Shown here one piece after another: positions 1 through 8,100 of a stretch of DNA of 10,987 bases (position 1 is its first letter; each line of letters starts with the position of its first letter). The position numbers and the translations under genes were made by a program. The stretch is from Cudoniella acicularis (taxonomy: Eukaryota; Ascomycota; Leotiomycetes; Helotiales; Helotiaceae). The notes under the pieces were generated by a model that saw only the letters and a program-made list of their open reading frames with translations, did no database searches and was not told the origin of the DNA. The stretch covers positions 1 to 10,987 of the forward strand of contig JAAMPI010001730.1 of the NCBI GenBank assembly GCA_013054445.1, given 5' to 3'.

Positions 1-70
1 CGAACACTGAAAGTTCAAGAGTGGCCAAACCATTCATTTCACCTTGCAATTCCATTGCGCGAGCTTCAAG
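1..70 (+). promoter_or_regulatory. 5' flank/UTR of the first P450 (partial)
   Basis: Only 70 bases lie ahead of the chosen start codon, so most of the promoter is outside the window. I see no TATA-like element or clear regulator site here. The ATG at 71 is preceded by AAG, giving a purine at -3, which suits a eukaryotic start. The same frame stays open a little further upstream but has no other ATG in the window. Confidence 0.35.
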
Positions 71-1743
71 ATGTCAAACTCGGTGATCGTGACAGCCTTG
101 GGTGGCATCGCGGCGACCTATATCTTTTTTTGGGCAGTCTTACATCTTACTCAAAATAACAGTGAACCACCACTAGTCTCTAGCTCTATTCCCTTCATCA
201 GTCCCATTCTAGGCATGATACGATGGAGCATGGACTTTTACCCACACATGAGGTAAGTAGTTCCCCGAGCTTTCGCCGAGAAAGTTGCTGGTTCCAAACG
301 TGACTTCAATAACACAATGTCTAGGGAGCGGCATCAAGACTTGCCTATATACACTCTCAGAATCCCTGGAGTCCGGCTCTATGTCATTAACTCACTGGAT
401 CTCATTCCTGTGGTGCAGCGTCAATGGCGCACGCTGATATTCGCGCCCATCCAGGTCAAGGCAGCACAGGCGGCCATGGGAGCAGGAAAAGACGCCATTG
501 ACATTCTGAAGCATGACATGGTCACCGAACACGGTTTCATCAACGGCATGGTCAAGGTCACTCATCCCACCATGAGCAAAGGCCCTGCACTAAACGCCTT
601 GAACACTAAAGCTTTCAAAATTTTTGATAAAGCTTTGAAGCAATTCGAAGGTCCAACGACCGTCAATATGTTTGAGTGGATCGGCAAAAAGATCATGCTT
701 GCTACTACGGATGCTGTGTATGGACCTTTCAATCCTATGCGAGATGCCCAAAATCTCGAAGCTTGGCAGTGAGTAGTCAACTATAGCTCGGTGCCACAAG
801 ACATTACGCATTAACTCTTCTCGTTAGCAAATATCACCCGGCGCTCATGTTCATGATGTTAGATATTCTGCCGCAGAAAATCTTCTTCAAGACAGCTGTA
901 GAGGGCCGCGAGCATCTCATAAGGAGCTTTGCAAAGTACTACGCCGATGGCAGCTATAGGCAAGGATCCGCCTACATCCAACAGTTCGTAGGGCACTGCA
1001 TTGATCAGAAAATACCTGAAGATGATATCCCAAAGCTTCTACTGGGCACTGTCTTCAACAACGTTGCCAATACCATCCCCGCTGCCTTCTGGGTCATATA
1101 TCGCATCTTCAGTGACCCGGTCGTCTTGAAGGATTGCCGGAACGAAGTAAGCCAAGCCGTCTATGACAACCAAGACGGGACCTCCACAATTGATCTCAGC
1201 TTCATTCTCAATTCATGTCCGATCCTGCTTTCAACTTACCAAGAGGTCTTCCGCTACCACGGGATAGCCAACTTAGTTCGCGTTGTCTCGGAAGATTATA
1301 TGCTAGACAACAAATATCTAATCAAGAAGGGGGGTCTGATCATGATGTCAGCCAGAGCCCAGCATACCAACTCGGCGGTTTGGGGGGAAAACGTGGGCGA
1401 GTTTTATCACAAGCGTTTCATCAAACAGCAGAGCACCGGCAGAAATCTCAATCCTGTTGCTTTCCGTGGATTTGGAGGAGGCGCGACGCTGTGTCCTGGA
1501 CGTCACTTCGCAGCAAGTGAGATTTTGCTGCTAGCTACTTTACTGCTCTTGCGTTGCGATATTCGACCGACAAACGTTACTTGGGTACTCCCGCCAACTG
1601 CCAAGTCATCGCAAGCTGAGGCTGTGGAGCAGCCTGACTACGACATTGAGATTGAATTTGTGCCTCGGAATGAGGCCAGTAATAAAATGTGGAAGATCGC
1701 CTTTTCGGGAGACAGAGATGCTGGGCTTCTGGTACCGAAATGA
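71..1743 (+). CDS. cytochrome P450 monooxygenase, CYP7/CYP8-like fungal type (complete)
   Basis: This is a haem-thiolate monooxygenase, probably ER-anchored and fed electrons by a P450 reductase; the substrate is unknown. Deduced exons are 71-252, 325-768 and 828-1743. The introns are 72 nt (GTAAGT...CTAG) and 59 nt (GTGAGT...TTAG), both phase 2. The product is 513 aa, a normal length for the family. Residues 4-26 form a hydrophobic anchor, followed by a proline-containing hinge. The I-helix region has G282 and an N290-T291-I-P motif, the Asn-Thr-x-Pro form typical of CYP7/CYP8-like enzymes instead of the usual acid-Thr pair. The ExxR motif is E348-V-F-R351. The haem loop is FGGGATLCPGR, with ligand Cys431. 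No disruption is seen. It converges on the second P450. The N-terminus is chosen at the first ATG, just before the anchor. The family call is firm; the subfamily comes from motifs only, and the specific oxidation cannot be told. Confidence 0.88.
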
Positions 1744-2013
1744 GGCATTAAGTAGAAGTGGTAACAAGTTGATGCTCGGGTTAGAAATCCTTTGAGGAAT
1801 TATGAGCTAGAATGAGGGGGGAAATGATGGGTACTCATATGGGGGTTCTTGCGGTTTACAGGAATATGTTCAGGCTCAGGAGCTTTTGTGTGTAGTAAGA
1901 GAATTCTGTGGCAGTGTAGCACCATAATGATATTCACAAACCAGACGCTAAAGGCGCCCGATTCAGCATTAATACGAAAGCATTAAATAATAGATACCAC
2001 AAGTGTACCACTT

Positions 2014-2019
2014 AATAAA
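2014..2019 (+). terminator. candidate poly(A) signal for the first P450
   Basis: An exact AATAAA lies about 270 bases after the stop codon of the first P450, in an AT-rich stretch. Fungal poly(A) signals are loose, so this is only a candidate; cleavage could occur closer to the stop. Confidence 0.25.
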
Positions 2020-2167
2020 GAAATTTAAGGGATAATGAAGTAAGGTTAAGGTATATATAGAATGGTCGCTAGTTCAACACGTGACCTCTAGCCCTGGAGG
2101 CTACCCTAGCTACACCCCTAAAAGGCTACGCACCATTTTAAATAATCATAATAACAACTTCACTTCT

Positions 2168-2173
2168 TTTATT
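2168..2173 (-). terminator. candidate poly(A) signal for the second P450
   Basis: Read on the minus strand this is AATAAA, about 80 bases beyond the stop codon of the second P450 and inside an AT-rich stretch. Both position and context are suitable. Chance occurrence in AT-rich DNA is possible. Confidence 0.3.
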
Positions 2174-2253
2174 ATATTCGCGGTAAGTTTTCTCATATAT
2201 CAAATGAGCCTGGATTTTTTGAGTTAATCTAGTGTGGCCATCACATAAATATC

Positions 2254-4360
2254 TTAGCCTTGAACATCTAATACCTGTCTCTTTCTGATCTTGAAAGGCG
2301 TAGGATATTTCGGTTGGTTCACGCCCAGCCCATACCTCCACGGGTTGACCGCCATTGACTTCACCTGAGGCTCTATATCAAATTCCATCATTAAGTACGC
2401 CAGCGAGGCCAAGATGGCGTTCTTAGCTAGGAATCGGCCTAAGCATATCCCACCTCCACCTGTGAGGTCAGAAGAAGCAATGTTAGTGAACGACACATAG
2501 AATGGCAATGGATGAAGGATAGGCGTTGTCTCTCACGTACCTCCATAAGGGAACCAGGCCCCTTCAGTCCCATCCATGCAGAAATAGGGCTCGTCATCAT
2601 CAACTACAGCCTGTTGATGTCCCTGAGGTCGCGAGTAAGGAATTTCACGACAAGCTGGATTCACAGGTCCGCTCTTCGGGTCTCGCGGATCGACTAGGAA
2701 TCTGTCAGGCCAGAACTCGTTAACGGGATGTTGTCCATCTCGAGTGTTCCAAAAGCTAGCGTCCATGTGTGCAATGCCGGAACTCAAGAGACCGATGGAG
2801 CCATGAGGGAACAGCCACCGGCCGATTTGTAGATCAGTCCGTTCGGGCGCGCTGACGAGGAAGTGTGCCATGCCATGCAGCCGCAGGATCTCGGCATATA
2901 TGGAGCACAGGAGCGCGTCCGTATACAAGATCTTGGGGTCCAGCAGATCTGTGACTAGTTTTGGTGACGCGCTGATGTTGGTGGTGCCAAGGGTCTTTGC
3001 GAGACTGGTGCGTACCCGTGACAGCAGCGCCTGGTCTGAGAGGATATGATGGGCTGCCATGAATGTAGTGGCCACAACGTTGCTGGACGATCTGTGTAAG
3101 GAAAAGCACGGTTAGCCGCTCGAACTTTCTCGCCCCTCGAAAGCTTTTCTTTCTCCTCGAAATCCTGCTAATTCTTATAGAAACTAAATATTGGCCAAAA
3201 GAAGCAAAATCCTACTTACCCCCAAGAGTGGCCCACATCCAGACTCGCGATAGCCCGGTCATCATGCTCTCTGACCTTGGGGAACGTCTTCTGCCGATGT
3301 CTACTAAGACTAGAACCCCATACAGGGTCCCCGTCACCATCCTCATCTATGTTTGACTCGTCAAAGTGCTCTCTGGCGTACTCGTACCAATCTTTCAGGC
3401 CCTGGATCATTCTTTCACGGGCTCGGTATGGTTCCGGTACGAGGAATCTTGGAATCCGCCGTGAGAACCATGGGATTCCGGCATCGACCTTCCACAGATC
3501 GTCTATATAACTAGGACACAAACGCAACAACGCTGGGCCAAAGTGCGACCGAATCATGGCAGCACCTACCGTGTGTTGCATGAAGTGGAACATGTCGTCT
3601 AACTAGACCCATTCCCCCTTAGAGGAACTCGGTGAAAGGATTTTGGCATTTCCGTAGGTTTGTAGGTACTTTAAGAAAGCCTCGGTATATCGGCGGGTAT
3701 TTGGACCCAGACCAGGACCAGTCAAACCTTGCAGGAGCCCCTTGTGCGTTACGTAGAAGGGCCGGGCATCGGCAGGCAATGTGAAATCGGGATTTGGCTT
3801 GAGTCCTGAACCTGAGTTGTCTGCCCGGTAGACTTCGACTGTTCTCTTGGGCATTCCAAAGAAACGCTGGATGGCGAAGGTGTATACTGGAACAGGGCTA
3901 CCTACTGCGGGATGCTTGAATAACCGTTTGATAGTTTCGCGGTCCTGGAACAAGTAGATCTGGAAACCAGGTACCATTGCGACGCGCGCAACTGTTGCTT
4001 TGCCCGCGTAGCTTCTGTGCATAAGGTTAGGCGCCATTCATTTCTTTCATCTCATGAAAAAGGGACAGTTAAGTGAGCTTCTGACACTCACGTAGCACGA
4101 CGTAGGAATTTTGCATTATCCCATGCGAAAGAGATAGCACTACCCAAGAACGGGATGACAGAGGGGTAGAGGGGCGGAAGTTCTGTCACTTCCAAAGATG
4201 CAGTATCTTCAGGGAGCTCAAATCGATCTGTATGGTGATACTTGTACCAAGTTCGCATATACGTGACCACGAGTAGAAGAGCGACCACAATTATTAGCAT
4301 CCATACGGCACTACTGAAGTTCGGGTCTAGAAGAGAGACTATCTCGTGGTGTAAGTTCAT
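2254..4360 (-). pseudogene. second cytochrome P450, otherwise full length, interrupted by an in-frame TAG
   Basis: Deduced exons on the minus strand are 4360-4092, 4014-3220, 3091-2541 and 2459-2254. The introns are 77, 128 and 81 nt with GTGAGT, GTAAGT and GTACGT donors and CAG acceptors. Their phases (2, 2, 1) close to 607 codons including the stop. Residues 16-35 form a hydrophobic anchor, followed by a proline-rich hinge. An SSSN motif marks the I helix (356-359), ExxR is E422-I-L-R425, a PERF-like F-W-P-D-R-F follows, and the haem loop YGGGGGICLGR carries Cys544. The family resembles that of the first P450, but the two differ widely. Codon 227 is TAG (3605-3603). Reading continues in the same frame directly into conserved sequence (LDDMFHFMQHTVG), so translation would stop before the I helix, ExxR and haem loop. 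No intron removes the stop without breaking the frame. It is either a pseudogene, or a sequencing error or readthrough. The gene is divergent to the ABC transporter. Confidence 0.82.
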
Positions 4361-4550
4361 GTTGTAAAATGTTACGGAGATAAATGTCGATTTACAGGCT
4401 GGTCGAACTTTCCGGGTTGCGGCAATGGAAAGGAGTAGGTAAGTGTACGGGATAAAAGAATTAAAATTGCGAAATCTCTACCTAGACTTATGTAAGAGGT
4501 ATTTTCAAGGTGTGAAGGCAGTAGTCTTCTTCTGGGCTAACCGTTACTCG

Positions 4551-4680
4551 GCATGCATGCATGCTGCAAAAGCCATGCTGCAAGCATGTAAGACCCACGC
4601 CGCAAGCATGTAAGATCCACGCCGCAAGAACCATGCAAGAACCAAGCTGCAAGAAGCCATGCGAGAACCATTTAAGTTCG
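4551..4680. repeat. imperfect short repeat array in the divergent promoter
   Basis: The array begins with a self-complementary run, GCATGCATGCATGC (4551-4564). Next come two tandem 22-base units (4577-4598 and 4599-4620) that differ at two positions, each of the form GCYGCAAGCATGTAAGAYCCAC. Degenerate shorter units continue to about 4670, built from words such as GCAAGAACCA, GCYGCAAGAA and CCATGC. It is not a CRISPR, because there are no equal-length unique spacers. It could be a minisatellite or a cluster of binding sites for a regulator. Confidence 0.6.
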
Positions 4681-4950
4681 GGTACCTAAACAAGACTATG
4701 CTAAAAATACAAGTGTGTTGGTAGGCCTCTTCTGGTACGACATAGCTTGCTTATCTCTGCATATTTTAATTTAAACTGCCAATTTTGTATTGTTTCCAGA
4801 ATAGGAAATCAGCAAGATTAGAGCAGGTAGGTGACTTGTCATTTGTAGCCGCTTGATATTAGCCGGAGCCTATGCACGCCATCTGCCGGTAGCTTCCAAC
4901 TTCCAAGGTTGATGTTGTGCAGCTTCCGCATCTCCTGTGCTTTACTATCG

Positions 4951-4980
4951 ATGCTGTTTCTTGACGATTCTCTTATGGAG
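4951..4980 (+). other. possible short 5' exon of the ABC transporter
   Basis: An ATG at 4951 opens ten codons ending in GAG, followed by a GTAAAT donor at 4981. Joining this in phase 0 to an acceptor TTACAG ending at 5127 would add about 27 residues ahead of the ATG used for the main model. The frame between 5128 and 5179 is open and includes VIEGDF just before the conserved WLEK region. PDR transporters usually have a longer N-terminus than the main model gives. This is a guess from splice words and phase only. Confidence 0.18.
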
Positions 4981-5178
4981 GTAAATGCGTTAAGTATAGC
5001 ACCTTACTATTCCTGAACAACGTAATAATTTTACCATCTTCACAAATACTTCCAAGTGCTAAACAATATTCTAATTATTACCTGTACCCCCGTGGGCCTC
5101 ACCACGTACGCCAGCCCATCATTACAGCGAGCAAAGATAAACGAGAAGACGTGTGTCAACGTGATCGAAGGCGACTTC

Positions 5179-8100
5179 ATGGCTAGCGTCTTGGACCGTT
5201 GGCTCGAGAAGTCAGACAAGATCAGACACGAAACTGGTCGGGGCCACACTGGAGCTGGGGTATCATTTCGAGATCTGAATTGCTACGGTTTCATGTCATC
5301 AGACAAGTACCAGTCGACTCTTGTCACTTGGATCCTCGCAGTCTCAAGACCACTGCTTCGTCTGATATCTGGGAGAAGGTCGTGGCCACAGAGAGTCGAA
5401 ATTCTCCATGGCATCAACGGTCTGGTCCGTCCGGGGGAAACGCTTCTAGTGCTGGGCAGACCGGGCAGCGGATGCTCGACGCTTCTCAAGACGTTGGCAG
5501 GGGATAACTATGGATTTCATGTTGATGATAATGGGATCAACTATCAAGGTTCGTCAAGTTGGCGTGATTCACTGCCGTTTGATAGGGCCAAGAATTTGGA
5601 CGTGTATGTGAAGTGAACTACAAATCTTACTTACATCGACATAGGAACTTCGTACCGCGCGATGCAACGCAAGCACAAAGGCGAGTGCATCTACATCGCA
5701 GAGATGGACGTGAATTTTCCAGAACTCACGGTTGACCAAACTATTGCGTTTGCCGCAAGCACCAGAGCGATCGGCTTAGAAAACGACAGTCGTGGAATGA
5801 CCTCGTCGAATGGCCCGAGACCAAGTCGAGATGTAGCATCACTCTTTCATCTGGAACAGGCATTTAATACCCGAGTCGGTAACGCTACGATTCGCGGCAT
5901 AAGCGGAGGCGAGAAGCGGCGGACGAGTCTCGCAGAAGCTTTCGTTGGCTGTCAACAGTTTCAGTGCTTCGATAATAGCATAAAGGGACTCGATAGCTCG
6001 ACTGCCCTGAGTTTCATTACGCTTCTCAGGAGCTCAGCTGAAAGACTTCATTCAGTTGTGCTGATGAGCATATATCAAACCTCTGAGGCGCAATATAAGG
6101 TGAGCTCTCAATTCTTGACCAACAGATTATCCAATTCCATTCCGAAAGCAACTGACCACACAATATACAGAATTTTGACCAAGTCATGCTTCTATACGAA
6201 GGCCGCCAGATATACTTTGGTCCGACAGCGTTGGCTGCGGATTACTTCAAAGACGTTGGTTTTGAGAAACCTAGCCACTTACCAACGGCAGACTTTTTGA
6301 CTTCCCTCACAAACCCAGCTGAGCGCGTCATTCGGGAGGGCTATCAGGGCCGGGTTCCCAGGACCCCTGAAGAGTTCGCGGTTACCTGGAGGCAAAGCAA
6401 GCAAGCCAAAGGAATCCTTCAAGAGATTTGTGATTTCGAGGCGGCACACCCGCTTCTAAAGCCTTACGAAGCTGGTGCCAGGACTTCATCAACCACTCGC
6501 ATGATGATCTCAATTCACCTGCAAATACTCGTTTGCCTTCGAAGAGGCATTCAGCGCCTGCGCAACAACTATATTCCCGTAGTCGCCGGGATACTCGCCA
6601 ACTCGATTCTCGCACTGGTTATGGGCAGTGCCTTCTACAATCTTCCCCAAACAGCCGACAGCATGGACAAGCGAGCTGTGCTGCTGTTCTTTTCCCTCAT
6701 CATTAATGCTTGCACCCCTGCATTCGAGGTATGTCTAATTTCTTTTTCTAATGGCTAACTGCTAGTCTCATCGCTTGAAATAAAGACCTTGAAATGTTTG
6801 CTAAACCATTGCTGACTACAAAACGAAACAAAAAGGTGCTGACCATGTGGGCCCAGCGCCCCATCGTGGAAAAACATGACCGCTATGCCTACTACTACCC
6901 CTTTACCGAAGGTGTCACGTCGATGCTCTGCGACCTACCTAACAAGCTAGCAACCTCTATCCTCTTCAATTTGACACTCTACTTCATGACGAACCTCCGG
7001 CGCACAGTCCCTGCCTTTTTTTATATATTATATGTTCAACTTTATCGTGCTGCTAACTATGTCTATGTATTTCCGCATGGTTGGATCCGTGTCCCGGAGG
7101 ATGGAGCAGACAATGGCGCCGTCGTCAATCGCGGTCCTCCTGTGTTCTGTGTACGCTGGTTTTGTGATACCCGTACCTTACATGGTGCCGTGGCTAGCCT
7201 GGTTCCGGTTTACGAATCCGCTGGCGTACATTTATGAGAGTTTGATGATCAATGAGGTATGACCTGTGTGACCAAACACTTTACTTCATCTTCTGTCACC
7301 AACTATTAACCTTTACTCTTCAGTTCCGAGACAGGTCCTTTCGCTGCTTGTCTACAGTGCCTGCAGGCCCAGCATATTCATCCACGACTAACATGGAAGG
7401 GAAAATTTGTCCCATTATAGGGGCTATTCCTGGGGAAAGTGTGGTTCATGGCTCCGCGTACCTAGCTGAGAAGTACAGTTACGTATCTAGTCATATTTGG
7501 CGGTAAGGATAGCATTTCCGGTTGGAGATGTTACTTGGGTCTCACTAGCTGATGAAATGCCTACCACAGCAACCTTCCCATTGCTTTTGCATTAATGGTT
7601 TTCTTCTGTGCCGTGCACCTCCTTGCAACACAATACATTGCCGCAGAGAGATCAAAAGGGGATATTCTCATCTTTCGGCGTCGAACTGCCGTCACTCTGG
7701 AAGGGCGCGGTTTTGTGTTGGACAAGGAATCCAACTCAGCGCTGTCGATGAAGTTTGCTCAGGACATCAACAAACTGCAACATCAAGACAATCATGATGA
7801 CTCCGATAATGGGACGTCAACCATGACTATCCAGACGATTCCAAAACAGTCTACAGTATTTCACTGGAATAACCTCTGCTACGACGTGAAGACCAAGGAC
7901 GGCACGAAACGCATCTTGGATAACGTGAATGGTTGGGTGAAGCCTGGCACTCTGACTGCTCTAATGGTAAGGACGAGATTTTTCTTTGCCATGGACAGAC
8001 ATTACCACAGCATTTTCTTTATCTTTTCCTCTAAACTAACAACTCAAATTGACAGGGCGTAAGCGGCGCCGGGAAAACCACCTTCCTCGACGTCCTAGCG

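Larger units (their letters stand above)
1744..2253. other. convergent intergenic region, no gene seen
   Basis: This 510-base stretch lies between the stop codons of two converging P450 genes and should hold both 3' UTRs. It is AT-rich from about 1920 to 2060 and from 2130 to 2220. Between about 2055 and 2135 lies a different-looking block with an E-box-like CACGTG and three GCTAC-containing words (GGCTACCC, AGCTACACCC, GGCTACGC). That block could be a relic of a repeat, but I could not pair its ends. I found no convincing ORF. Confidence 0.5.
4361..5178. promoter_or_regulatory. divergent intergenic region between second P450 and ABC transporter
   Basis: This roughly 820-base region separates the two divergent starts and may act as a shared promoter. 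It contains CGG-N4-CGG at 4413-4422, about 50-60 bases upstream of the P450 ATG, a spacing and sequence that a Zn(II)2Cys6 factor could use. It also holds a short repeat array (4551-4680), an AT-rich TATA-like stretch at 4761-4776 and a CCAAT at 4779-4783. These are word matches only; no site is proven. A candidate extra 5' exon of the transporter may lie within it. Confidence 0.45.

Noticed and set aside
562..811. Overlapping minus-strand open frames opposite the first P450
   Set aside because: They lie antisense to a well-supported P450 exon, have no ordered motifs, and look like frame shadows.
1215..1520. Alternative plus-strand frame within the first P450
   Set aside because: It overlaps the ExxR and haem-loop coding exon in another frame and shows no family resemblance.
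3603..3650. An intron that would remove the TAG in the second P450
   Set aside because: A donor-like GT precedes the TAG, but the nearest AGs give about 43 or 76 nt introns; neither is a multiple of three, and both delete or shift conserved P450 sequence.
4551..4680. CRISPR-like array
   Set aside because: The units abut with no equal-length unique spacers, they degenerate quickly, and the context is a eukaryotic genome.
5056..5178. Translation start at a GTG near 5056
   Set aside because: A eukaryotic nuclear gene would need ATG; this stretch is either 5' UTR, intron or exon entered by splicing.
5549..5610. Alternative donor near 5601-5604 (GTGTAT/GTATGT) for the first transporter intron
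   Set aside because: It gives the wrong phase for the acceptor at 5644 and inserts about 18 residues into a conserved stretch. The donor at 5549 gives the expected YQGTSYRAM in frame.
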